A stretch of 15,640 bases of DNA from Comamonadaceae bacterium (lineage in GTDB: Bacteria > Pseudomonadota > Gammaproteobacteria > Burkholderiales > Burkholderiaceae_C), in assembly GCA_024642025.1 (NCBI GenBank), contig JAHEBY010000017.1, positions 1-15,640 of the forward strand, read 5' to 3'. Shown here in pieces: positions 1 to 6,829 of the stretch. Under the pieces are notes generated by a model, which worked only from the letters and a program-made list of their open reading frames with translations, was not told the origin of the DNA and made no database searches. Each line of letters starts with the position of its first letter. Position 1 is the first letter of the stretch. Position numbers and translations under genes: made by a program.

Positions 1-30
1 GAATCCATTCGCGGCGTGGTGTTGTACTAA
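1..30 (+). CDS. adhC: C-terminal end of class III alcohol dehydrogenase (S-(hydroxymethyl)glutathione dehydrogenase), partial
   Basis: Frame 1 from base 1 reads ESIRGVVLY followed by a TAA stop at 28-30. From memory, class III alcohol dehydrogenases (FrmA/AdhC/ADH5) end in a segment of the form [KE]SIRxVVxY, so this is most simply the last nine residues of that NAD-dependent zinc enzyme. The enzyme oxidises S-(hydroxymethyl)glutathione, the adduct of formaldehyde and glutathione, to S-formylglutathione. The call is supported by fghA, the next enzyme of the pathway, about 1 kb downstream on the same strand. Only nine residues are visible, so the assignment rests on the tail motif plus context; the rest of the gene lies left of the window. 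Confidence 0.68.
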   Translation, partial: ESIRGVVLY

Positions 31-50
31 AAACAGCGTCAGGGCCAGAA

Positions 51-115
51 ATATATACTATTTTAGGCCTCTAGCCCCCGTCGAATAAGCATAAATAGCT
101 ATACTATTAGTAGCA
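51..115. repeat. AT-rich dispersed-repeat-like element between adhC and the hydrolase
   Basis: This spacer holds a 9-bp direct repeat TATACTATT (54-62 and 100-108), the palindrome AGGCCT (65-70) within TAGGCCTCTAG, and the palindrome ATAGCTAT (95-102). It is far more AT-rich than the flanking genes. The combination of a GGCCTCTAG core, an interior ending in AATAAGC and an ATAGCTAT block resembles, from memory, a short repeat found many times in intergenic regions of Comamonadaceae; I cannot confirm this here, and only one copy is seen in the window. The element runs up to the hydrolase ATG at 116, leaving no recognisable Shine-Dalgarno sequence. Confidence 0.5.
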
Positions 116-1030
116 ATGAGCAATCTGCAACCGCTCTCGAAAATCAACGCCGGCGTCTTGAGCATCGTGTTTCATGAGTGTGGGCCGGCCACCGGTGCGC
201 CCGTGCTGTTGATGCACGGCTTTCCTTACGATATTCACGCTTATTCCGAGGTGGCGCCGCTGCTGGCCGCCAGTGGCTGCCGGGTGATCGTTCCCTATTT
301 GCGCGGCTACGGTGCCACGACGTTTCTGGACGCCACCACGCCGCGCTCGGGCGAGCAAGCCGCACTTGGCGCCGATCTGCTGGCGCTGCTGGACGCACTG
401 GCCATACCCCGAGCCGTGCTGGCCGGCTACGACTGGGGCGGCCGCGCAGCCTGCGTGGTGGCGGCGCTGTGGCCGGATCGCTGCGCAGGGCTGGTTTCGC
501 TCAACAGCTACAACATTCAAAACATCGCGCAGGCCCTGGCGCCCGATACGCCTGCGAACGAGCACCGGCTTTGGTATCAGTACTACATGCATGGCGAACG
601 TGGCCGCTCCGGGCTGACTGCCAACCGGCGTGCATTTGCCCGGCTGCTGTGGGAGCTGTGGTCGCCAACCTGGCACTTTGACACGGCCACGTTCGAACAA
701 AGCGCTGCAGCGTTTGACAATCCGGACTTTGTTGACGTGGTGATTCACTCTTACCGCCACCGCTTTGGTCTTGTCGCCGGTGACTCGGCCTATGCCGACA
801 TCGAGCGGCGGCTCGCCACGCAACCGGTCATCACGGTGCCGAGCATCACCTTTGACGGTGAAGACGATGGCGTGCGACTACCCGCGAAGGCGGCCGACCA
901 CGCAAAATATTTCAGCGGCACGCGCTCGCACCGCATCGTGCCCGGCGCGGGCCACAACTTGCCGCAAGAAAAGCCAAAGCTGTTTGCCGATGCGGTGTGG
1001 GAACTGGTGCAAAGAACTAGCGCAAACTAG
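116..1030 (+). CDS. alpha/beta hydrolase, epoxide hydrolase / haloalkane dehalogenase type
   Basis: This 304-residue cytosolic enzyme has the alpha/beta-hydrolase order. The oxyanion loop is HGFP (34-37), the nucleophile elbow is GYDWGG (104-109) with D106 as nucleophile, a cap region spans about 140-220, the likely acid is D250 or D251, and the catalytic histidine is H280 in GAGH. An Asp rather than Ser nucleophile points to epoxide hydrolases or haloalkane dehalogenases rather than esterases. Tyrosines in the cap (Y154, and Y213 in SYRHR) fit the proton-donor tyrosines of epoxide hydrolases. The substrate is unknown. The gene lies between the adhC tail and fghA and ends 3 bases before fghA, so it is probably cotranscribed with it. 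No clear ribosome binding site precedes the ATG; a TATACT box at 100-105 is so close that transcripts could be nearly leaderless. Confidence 0.85.
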   Translation: MSNLQPLSKINAGVLSIVFHECGPATGAPVLLMHGFPYDIHAYSEVAPLLAASGCRVIVPYLRGYGATTFLDATTPRSGEQAALGADLLALLDALAIPRAVLAGYDWGGRAACVVAALWPDRCAGLVSLNSYNIQNIAQALAPDTPANEHRLWYQYYMHGERGRSGLTANRRAFARLLWELWSPTWHFDTATFEQSAAAFDNPDFVDVVIHSYRHRFGLVAGDSAYADIERRLATQPVITVPSITFDGEDDGVRLPAKAADHAKYFSGTRSHRIVPGAGHNLPQEKPKLFADAVWELVQRTSAN

Positions 1031-1033
1031 GGC

Positions 1034-1882
1034 ATGACCATCAAAACACTTTCCACGCACGCCAGCTTTGGCGGCACGCAACTCTTTTGCCAGCACGCGT
1101 CTCGCGAAATCGACCTGCCGATGCGGTTTTCGGTATTTCTGCCACCGCAGGCCAAACAGGGCAAAGTCCCCGCCTTGCTGTATCTTGCGGGTCTGACCTG
1201 TACTGAAGAAACCTTCATGATCAAGGCGGGCGCGCAACGCCACGCGGCAGAGCTGGGCATTGCATTGATGACGCCAGACACCAGCCCACGCGGCGCCAAT
1301 TTGCCCGGTGATGCTGACAGCTGGGACTTCGGTGTGGGCGCCGGGTTTTATCTGGACGCCACCCAGCAGCCGTGGACCAGGCACTACCGCATGGAGAGCT
1401 ACATCGTCGCCGAGTGCTTGCCACTGCTAGCCACAGAGTTTCCAATTGATGCGCAACGGCTGGGCATTTTTGGCCACTCCATGGGCGGCCATGGTGCGTT
1501 GACTCTGGCATTGCGGCACCCGGGCCTGTTCAAATCAGTTTCGGCTTTCGCACCCATCTGCGCGCCCTCGCGTTGCCCCTGGGGGAAAAAAGCGTTTGGC
1601 GGCTATCTGGGGGATGACGAAGCCGCTTGGGCTCAGCATGACGCCAGCTCGCTGATGGCCGCGCAAGGCTCGGCGCCCTACCCGCCCGGCATTTTGATTG
1701 ACCAGGGTCTTGACGATCAGTTTCTGCCCACGCAGCTGAACCCGCAAGCATTTGAAGCCGCGTGTGCCAAGGTAGGCCAGCCACTCACGATGCGCCAACA
1801 CGCGGGTTATGACCACGGTTACTACTTTGTCTCCACCTTCATGGAAGATCATCTGAACCATCACGCACGAGCCCTGCTGTAA
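1034..1882 (+). CDS. fghA: S-formylglutathione hydrolase
   Basis: This 282-residue serine hydrolase of the FghA/FrmB/esterase D family releases formate and glutathione from S-formylglutathione, the last step of glutathione-dependent formaldehyde oxidation in the cytosol. Visible landmarks are the conserved LAGLTCTEE segment with C56, the SPRG segment (84-87), the nucleophile elbow GHSMGG with S149, the acid in LDDQFLP (D227), and H261 in GYDHGYYF. The length matches the family (about 280). The ATG follows the stop of the upstream hydrolase by 3 bases, with only a weak AGGG before it, suggesting translational coupling. The preceding adhC tail makes this an adhC-hydrolase-fghA arrangement. A G5A6 run near 1583-1593 leaves the frame intact. 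Confidence 0.95.
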   Translation: MTIKTLSTHASFGGTQLFCQHASREIDLPMRFSVFLPPQAKQGKVPALLYLAGLTCTEETFMIKAGAQRHAAELGIALMTPDTSPRGANLPGDADSWDFGVGAGFYLDATQQPWTRHYRMESYIVAECLPLLATEFPIDAQRLGIFGHSMGGHGALTLALRHPGLFKSVSAFAPICAPSRCPWGKKAFGGYLGDDEAAWAQHDASSLMAAQGSAPYPPGILIDQGLDDQFLPTQLNPQAFEAACAKVGQPLTMRQHAGYDHGYYFVSTFMEDHLNHHARALL

Positions 1883-1894
1883 CGCCGTCACATC

Positions 1895-3091
1895 ATGCAG
1901 GACTCTTTGCTGATTGTGTTGCTGGCCGTGCTGTCCATGATGGGCGCACTGGGCATTGACACCTATTTGCCGTCGTTCCCGTCTATCGCGATGGAGTTTG
2001 GCGTGTCTGCGGTTGTCGTGCAGCAGACGCTCAGCATCTTTGTGCTGTGCATGGCCGGCATGATGCTGTTTTACGGCACGCTGTCCGATTCATTCGGGCG
2101 GCGGCCTGTGCTGCTGGCGTCGCTGGTGCTGTTTGCAGCGTCTTCGTTTGCCTGCGCGCTGGCGCCCAACGCAGGCATGCTGATCTTCTTTCGCGCCGTA
2201 CAAGGTTTGTCGGCCGGTGCGGGCACGGTGGTGGGGCGGGCGGTGGTGCAGGACCATTTCAAGGGGAGCGATGCGCATCGCGCCACCGCCATCATGACCA
2301 TGCTGTTTGGCCTGGCGCCCGTGGTAGCGCCAGTCATTGGCGGCTGGCTGGAAACTTCGCTGGGCTGGCGCTCGGTTTTCGTATTTCTGGGCGGGCTAGG
2401 CCTTGTCATTCTGGTGGCCTGCTACAAACTGCTGATCGAGACACTGCCTTCTGAGCGGCGGACGCCCTTCGCCATCAGGCCGATCGCTGCCAACTACCTG
2501 CTGTGCGTGCGCAACGCCCGTTTTGTGCTGATGGCCCTTTCCATCGCCTTGATGTTCAGTGGCATACCGCTTTACATTGGCTCGGCAGCCGCATTCGTCA
2601 TGGGCATTCTGCACCAGAGTGAGCGGGCCTTTGCGTGGCTGTTCACACCCATGGTCGGCGGGTTGATCCTTGGCTCTGCCGTTGCCAGCCGGCTGGCCAA
2701 ACGCGTGGCACCGGACAGCATGGTGCGCGCGGGCCTGTTGATCGCACTCGCTGGCATCGTCTGCAATGTGGTTTACACGCGGCTATTTACTGCGCAGGTG
2801 CCCTATGCGGTTCTGCCCATCATGCTCTATACATTTGGCTTGGCCATGGCTTCACCGACCATGATCGTGCGAACGCTGGATCTATTTCCGCAAATGAGTG
2901 GACTGGCCGCCTCCATGCAGGGATTTATCCAGATGCTCAGCTTTTCGATCGTGGCGGGCGTGGTGTCGCCCCTGCTGTTTGACAGCGCGCACAAGCTGGC
3001 GCTGGGCCACGCGACGGGCGTTGGCCTTGGCATCGTCCTTTGGTTGATTGCAACCCGCTCAGCTTTGGGTCAGAGTCACTCGCCAAGGTAG
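1895..3091 (+). CDS. MFS multidrug exporter, Bcr/CflA subfamily
   Basis: This 398-residue inner-membrane protein has about 12 hydrophobic segments. The first helix (3-25) runs into IDTYLPSFP, where the acidic residue D22 followed by YLP is characteristic of Bcr/CflA proton-drug antiporters. Motif A lies in the loop between helices 2 and 3 (GTLSDSFGRRP, 61-71). An antiporter motif-C-like stretch, GLAPVVAPVIGGW, lies at 139-151. The substrate cannot be read from sequence; relatives export bicyclomycin, chloramphenicol or sulfonamides. The gene starts 12 bases after fghA, so it probably belongs to the same transcript and might remove a toxic compound or product handled by the upstream hydrolases (inference). 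No good ribosome binding site is visible. The 3' end overlaps livF by 16 bp, tail to tail. Confidence 0.88.
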   Translation: MQDSLLIVLLAVLSMMGALGIDTYLPSFPSIAMEFGVSAVVVQQTLSIFVLCMAGMMLFYGTLSDSFGRRPVLLASLVLFAASSFACALAPNAGMLIFFRAVQGLSAGAGTVVGRAVVQDHFKGSDAHRATAIMTMLFGLAPVVAPVIGGWLETSLGWRSVFVFLGGLGLVILVACYKLLIETLPSERRTPFAIRPIAANYLLCVRNARFVLMALSIALMFSGIPLYIGSAAAFVMGILHQSERAFAWLFTPMVGGLILGSAVASRLAKRVAPDSMVRAGLLIALAGIVCNVVYTRLFTAQVPYAVLPIMLYTFGLAMASPTMIVRTLDLFPQMSGLAASMQGFIQMLSFSIVAGVVSPLLFDSAHKLALGHATGVGLGIVLWLIATRSALGQSHSPR

Positions 3092-3795
3092 GCAGCACGC
3101 ACTTTCGGGTCTTTGAGCATTTCCTTGGCGTCGCCTGTCATGCTGATGAGGCCAGATTCCATCACGTAACCGCGGTTGGCAATGCCAAGGGCACGGCTGG
3201 CGTTTTGCTCCACCAGCAACACCGTCACGCCTTGTGCATAGACGTCGCGTACCACTTCAAAAATCTTGTCCACCATGATGGGCGACAGCCCCATCGACGG
3301 CTCGTCCAGCAGCAGCACTTTGGGGCGGCTCATCAGCGCGCGGCCCATGGCCAGCATCTGCTGTTCACCGCCAGACATCGTGCCCGCCAGCTGGTCACGC
3401 CGCTCCTTGAGGCGCGGGAAAATGCCGAACACCTTTTCCACGTCCTGCGCAATGCCGGCCTTGTCGGTACGAATATAGGCACCCATCTGCAGGTTTTCGG
3501 TAATGGTCATGCGGGCAAACACGCCACGGCCCTCGGGCACCATCGCCAGCCCCTGCTTGACCAGATCCCACGGGCCTTGGCCTTTGACGCTCTTGCCAAG
3601 ATATTCGATGTCGCCGCCAGCAATGGCCTGCGTTCCGGTGATGGCTTTCATGGTTGTGGTTTTGCCGGCGCCATTGGAGCCAATCAGAGTGACGAGCTCG
3701 CCCTCGTGCACTTCAAAGTCAACGCCTTTGACGGCTTGAATGCCGCCATAGGCAACTTTGAGGCCGCTGACTTTCAGTAAGGTGGGTGTTGCCAT
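3076..3795 (-). CDS. livF: branched-chain amino acid ABC transporter ATP-binding protein LivF
   Basis: This 239-residue cytoplasmic ATPase is one of two that drive a LivHMGF-type importer of branched-chain amino acids or related amides. It shows Walker A GSNGAGKT (39-46), signature MSGGEQQ (140-146), Walker B VLLLDEP with D164 and E165, and the LivF-typical PEGRGVF segment (87-93). I chose the ATG at 3795 rather than a longer reading frame because AGGAGG lies just upstream at ideal spacing and MATPTLLKV fits the family N-terminus. The start follows the livG stop with one base between (TGACATG), so the two are translationally coupled. It is the last gene of the operon, and its stop lies inside the convergent MFS gene. 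Confidence 0.95.
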   Translation of the reverse strand: MATPTLLKVSGLKVAYGGIQAVKGVDFEVHEGELVTLIGSNGAGKTTTMKAITGTQAIAGGDIEYLGKSVKGQGPWDLVKQGLAMVPEGRGVFARMTITENLQMGAYIRTDKAGIAQDVEKVFGIFPRLKERRDQLAGTMSGGEQQMLAMGRALMSRPKVLLLDEPSMGLSPIMVDKIFEVVRDVYAQGVTVLLVEQNASRALGIANRGYVMESGLISMTGDAKEMLKDPKVRAAYLGE

Positions 3796-3796
3796 G

Positions 3797-4567
3797 TCAG
3801 TGTCCTCCTGTGCCCAGATAGGCTTCAATCACTTTCTCATTCTTCTGCACTTCGGCGGGCAGGCCTTCGGCGATCTGCTTGCCGTAATCGAGTACCGTCA
3901 CCCGGTCGCAAAGGCCCATCACCAGCTTCACATCGTGTTCAATCAGCAGGATGGTGCGCTTGTCGTTACGGATCTGGTCGATCAGTTGCCGTAGCTGCAC
4001 TTTTTCAGTTGCATTCATGCCGGCGGCAGGCTCGTCCAGCGCGATTAGTTGCGGGTCGGTCGCCAATGCGCGGGCAATCTCCAGACGGCGCTGGTCACCG
4101 TAGCTTAAAGTACGCGCCTTGTAGTCGGCCAGCTTTCCAATGCCCACGTAATCAAGCAGCTCCTGCGCGCGCTTGGCGATGGCGGCCTCTTCTTTCTTGA
4201 AGCCGGGGCTGCGGAAAATGGCACCCAGCAGGCCGGAGTGGGTGCGAATATGCCGCCCCACCATGACATTCTCAATGGCGGTCATTTCGGCAAACAGGCG
4301 GATGTTTTGGAAGGTTCTGGCAATGCCCGCCTTCGCAACCTCATGCACAGCCGACGGCTTATAAGGCTTGCCTGCCAGCTCAAACGTGCCGCTATCAGGT
4401 GTGTATAGGCCGGTGATGACGTTGAAGAACGTCGTTTTGCCAGCGCCGTTGGGACCAATCAGACCATAAACCTGGCCGCGCTGAATGGTGATGCCTACGT
4501 CGCTAAGCGCCTGCAGGCCGCCGAAGCGCTTGGAAATGCCCGCAACTTTAAGAATGGTTTCAGTCAT
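3797..4567 (-). CDS. livG: branched-chain amino acid ABC transporter ATP-binding protein LivG
   Basis: This 256-residue ATPase partners with LivF. It has Walker A GPNGAGKT (38-45), Q-loop ARTFQNIRLF with Q87, the LivG-type signature LSYGDQRRLEIARAL (154-168), Walker B IALDEPAAGM with D178 and E179, and the switch histidine H211. The ARTFQNIRLF and EPAAGMN segments distinguish LivG from LivF. The start at 4567 is set by AAGGAG overlapping the livM TAA stop, seven bases before the ATG, leaving a 10-base gap to livM. It is codirectional with and tightly spaced between livM and livF, so it is part of one operon. Confidence 0.95.
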   Translation of the reverse strand: MTETILKVAGISKRFGGLQALSDVGITIQRGQVYGLIGPNGAGKTTFFNVITGLYTPDSGTFELAGKPYKPSAVHEVAKAGIARTFQNIRLFAEMTAIENVMVGRHIRTHSGLLGAIFRSPGFKKEEAAIAKRAQELLDYVGIGKLADYKARTLSYGDQRRLEIARALATDPQLIALDEPAAGMNATEKVQLRQLIDQIRNDKRTILLIEHDVKLVMGLCDRVTVLDYGKQIAEGLPAEVQKNEKVIEAYLGTGGH

Positions 4568-4577
4568 GCTGCACTCC

Positions 4578-5663
4578 TTAAACTGTGGTTTGCAGCGACT
4601 TACCGTGCTCTGGCGACGGCCACAACCCTCGCGGACGCAGCAGCATGATCACGATCATGGCTAATGCAATCAGGAGCTGGCGCAAGATGGACGCATCCAG
4701 CCGCCCACCTGTCACACTTTGCAGCGGCCCGGCGAGATGGCGCAGGACCTCGGGCAGCGCGGCCAGCAGCACGGCGCCTAGCACCACGCCGGGCAAATGC
4801 CCAATGCCACCGAGCACCACCATCGCCACAATGATGATGGATTCCTGCAGCGAAAAAGATTCTGGGGAAATGAAGCCCTGGAACGAGGCAAACAGCGTAC
4901 CGCTGACACCGCCAAACGTGGCGCCCATTCCGAATGCCAACAGCTTCATGTTGCGGGTGTTGATGCCCATAGCCTTGGCAGCAATCTCGTCTTCGCGAAT
5001 TGCCATCCAGGCCCGACCAACACGCGATGTCTGAATGCGCTGGCTGATCATGATGGTGACGATCACCAGCGCCAGAAAGAGGTAATAGTAAAGCGTGACC
5101 ACTTCGAAAGTCACGCCAAAAATGGTGAATGGCTGCGAGAAGTCAATGCCAAACACGCTCAGTGGCTCAATGCCCGCAATGCCCTTGGGGCCATTGGTGA
5201 TGTTGACCGGGTAATCCAGATTGTTCAGAAACACGCGGATGATTTCACCGAAACCGAGTGTCACGATGGCGAGGTAGTCGCCGCGCAATTTCAAGGTGGG
5301 GGCGCCGAGCAAGATGCCGAACAGCCCGGCCACGAAGGCCGCGAGCGGCAGTGCTATCAATATGGGCGTATGAATGCCGTGAGGATACATGGCGGCAATA
5401 GCCGGGAATGCCGTGGTGAGGTGTGGGGAATTCAATAGGCCAAACAAATAGGCGCCTACGGCGAAGAACGCCACGTAGCCCAGATCCAGCAGGCCCGCAT
5501 AGCCAACCACCATGTTCAGGCCGACTGCCAACAACACATAAAGCAACGAGGTATCCAGAATTCGCACCCAGGAATTGCCGAAATTCTGCAACAGCAAGGG
5601 TGTGATCAACAAACCTAGGCCTGCCGCCAGGAACACAAATAACTTGATTTTGGTGTGGTTCAT
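4578..5663 (-). CDS. livM: branched-chain amino acid ABC transporter permease LivM
   Basis: This 361-residue inner-membrane permease has about eight to ten hydrophobic segments. LivM-type landmarks include NMVVGYAGLLDLGYVAFFAV after the second segment, LRGDYLAIVTLGFGEIIR, the coupling-helix region RVGRAWMAIREDEIAAKAMG contacting the ATPases, and VVLGGIGHLPGVVLGA. It forms the membrane channel with LivH. I prefer the ATG at 5663 (MNHTKIKLF) over an upstream in-frame start at 5699, because the upstream option would overlap the end of livH and GGGAG lies about ten bases before 5663. The gap to livH is 16 bases. Confidence 0.93.
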   Translation of the reverse strand: MNHTKIKLFVFLAAGLGLLITPLLLQNFGNSWVRILDTSLLYVLLAVGLNMVVGYAGLLDLGYVAFFAVGAYLFGLLNSPHLTTAFPAIAAMYPHGIHTPILIALPLAAFVAGLFGILLGAPTLKLRGDYLAIVTLGFGEIIRVFLNNLDYPVNITNGPKGIAGIEPLSVFGIDFSQPFTIFGVTFEVVTLYYYLFLALVIVTIMISQRIQTSRVGRAWMAIREDEIAAKAMGINTRNMKLLAFGMGATFGGVSGTLFASFQGFISPESFSLQESIIIVAMVVLGGIGHLPGVVLGAVLLAALPEVLRHLAGPLQSVTGGRLDASILRQLLIALAMIVIMLLRPRGLWPSPEHGKSLQTTV

Positions 5664-5679
5664 TTTGTTGTAACTCCCA

Positions 5680-6609
5680 TCAAGCCCGGTCTGCCACACG
5701 TTCGCCCATCAACCCCGAAGGGCGAAGCGTCAAGATCACGATCAGCACGATAAAAGCGAAGATTTCCGAATAGTGGCTGCCCAGCACGCCGCCGGTCAAG
5801 ACGCCGATATAGCCTGAGCCCAGCGCTTCGATGAGACCCAGCAAGACGCCGCCAACGACAGCCCCAGCCAGATTGCCGATTCCGCCAAAAACGGCGGCGG
5901 TAAACGCCTTCAGCCCGGGCATGAAGCCCATGGCGTGCTGCACAGTGCCATATTTCATGGCCAGCATGATGCCGGCAATGGCTGCGAGCACCGCACCAAT
6001 GACAAAGGTTGCAGAAATAACCACGTCAGGCTTGACACCCATCAGGCCCGCCACGCGCGGGTTTTCTGCGGTGGCACGCATGGCGCGCCCAAGCGACGTG
6101 TAATTTACCAGCCAGACCAAGCCGATTAGCAAGACAACGGTGAGTGAAAGAATCATCAGGTCAGTCGGAGAAATTACCGCGCCGAAAACCTCATAGGGCG
6201 TATTGGGTAACAGACTGGGGAATGGCTTTGGATTGGGTTTCCAAATGATCATGGCGATCGTTTGCAGCAACAACGACATGCCAATGGCGGTAATCAGCGG
6301 CGCCAACCGTGGCGAATTTCGCAAAGGCCGGTAAGCAATCTTCTCGATACTGAAGTTCAACACGGCGGACACCGTGCAAGCCACCAGGGCACAGATGATC
6401 AGGACAATCCAGTCCGGCATGCCAGGGAAAGCGGGCTGCAGATAGCCTGCGACCGTCCATGCGGTCAGTGCACCGACCATCAGCACCTCACCGTGCGCGA
6501 AATTAATGAGCTGAACGATGCCATACACCATGGTGTAGCCAAGGGCCACCAGTGCGTACACGCTACCCAGCACCAGACCATTGATGATCTGCTGGAGAAA
6601 GATATCCAT
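5680..6609 (-). CDS. livH: branched-chain amino acid ABC transporter permease LivH
   Basis: This 309-residue inner-membrane permease is the first gene of the livHMGF operon. LivH landmarks are the N-terminal FLQQIINGLVLGSVYALVA, the GYTMVYGIVQLINFAHGE segment, the ATPase-coupling segment TSLGRAMRATAENPRVAGLMG, and AAVFGGIGNLAGAVVGG. The ATG at 6609 (MDIFLQQ) is chosen over an in-frame start 30 residues upstream, because it matches the family N-terminus and has GGAG eight bases before it. No periplasmic binding protein (LivK/LivJ type) gene is adjacent, so the substrate (leucine, isoleucine, valine, or an amide or urea-like compound) cannot be assigned from context. Confidence 0.94.
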   Translation of the reverse strand: MDIFLQQIINGLVLGSVYALVALGYTMVYGIVQLINFAHGEVLMVGALTAWTVAGYLQPAFPGMPDWIVLIICALVACTVSAVLNFSIEKIAYRPLRNSPRLAPLITAIGMSLLLQTIAMIIWKPNPKPFPSLLPNTPYEVFGAVISPTDLMILSLTVVLLIGLVWLVNYTSLGRAMRATAENPRVAGLMGVKPDVVISATFVIGAVLAAIAGIMLAMKYGTVQHAMGFMPGLKAFTAAVFGGIGNLAGAVVGGVLLGLIEALGSGYIGVLTGGVLGSHYSEIFAFIVLIVILTLRPSGLMGERVADRA

Positions 6610-6829
6610 AGAGAGAGCTCCGTTCTTTTTCTGATTGAACCAACTGACTGACAACGAACAACAGTTGCCCAAGTCAGGGCCATGCAAAAATCCTGCCACA
6701 TTCCTCGCTGAATAGATTGATCAGAGCGTGGCGTGCGACAGGCAGCAGCGAAATTTTAACGGCCACTCGATGAAGGTCTGCACACTTTTGGGGCGGGTTT
6801 ACCCTCGAAGACGCACGCGCAAACGAGTA
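6610..6829. other. intergenic region between rarA and livH, probable livHMGF promoter region
   Basis: This 220-bp non-coding stretch separates rarA from livH, both read leftward, and should hold the livH promoter and leader. On the - strand a TAAAAT box (6758 down to 6753) matches five of six bases of a sigma-70 -10 element, but no good -35 lies 16-18 bases before it, so I do not call it a promoter. A GGGT-TT-ACCC inverted repeat at 6795-6804 is too tight for a normal hairpin and lacks a T-run, so no Rho-independent terminator for rarA is visible. I see no credible small ORF. Confidence 0.5.

Noticed and set aside
107..823. 238-codon open frame on the - strand opposite the alpha/beta hydrolase
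   Set aside because: The + strand frame has a complete catalytic triad and family order, while the opposite frame has no recognisable features.
1580..1595. G5A6 run in fghA as a programmed frameshift site
   Set aside because: The reading phase (GGG AAA AAA) does not fit an X XXY YYZ slippery heptamer, and the zero-frame protein is full length.
3040..3780. 246-codon open frame on the + strand opposite livF
   Set aside because: It is the complement of a confident LivF ATPase; low-complexity His/Ala/Gln composition and no ribosome binding site.
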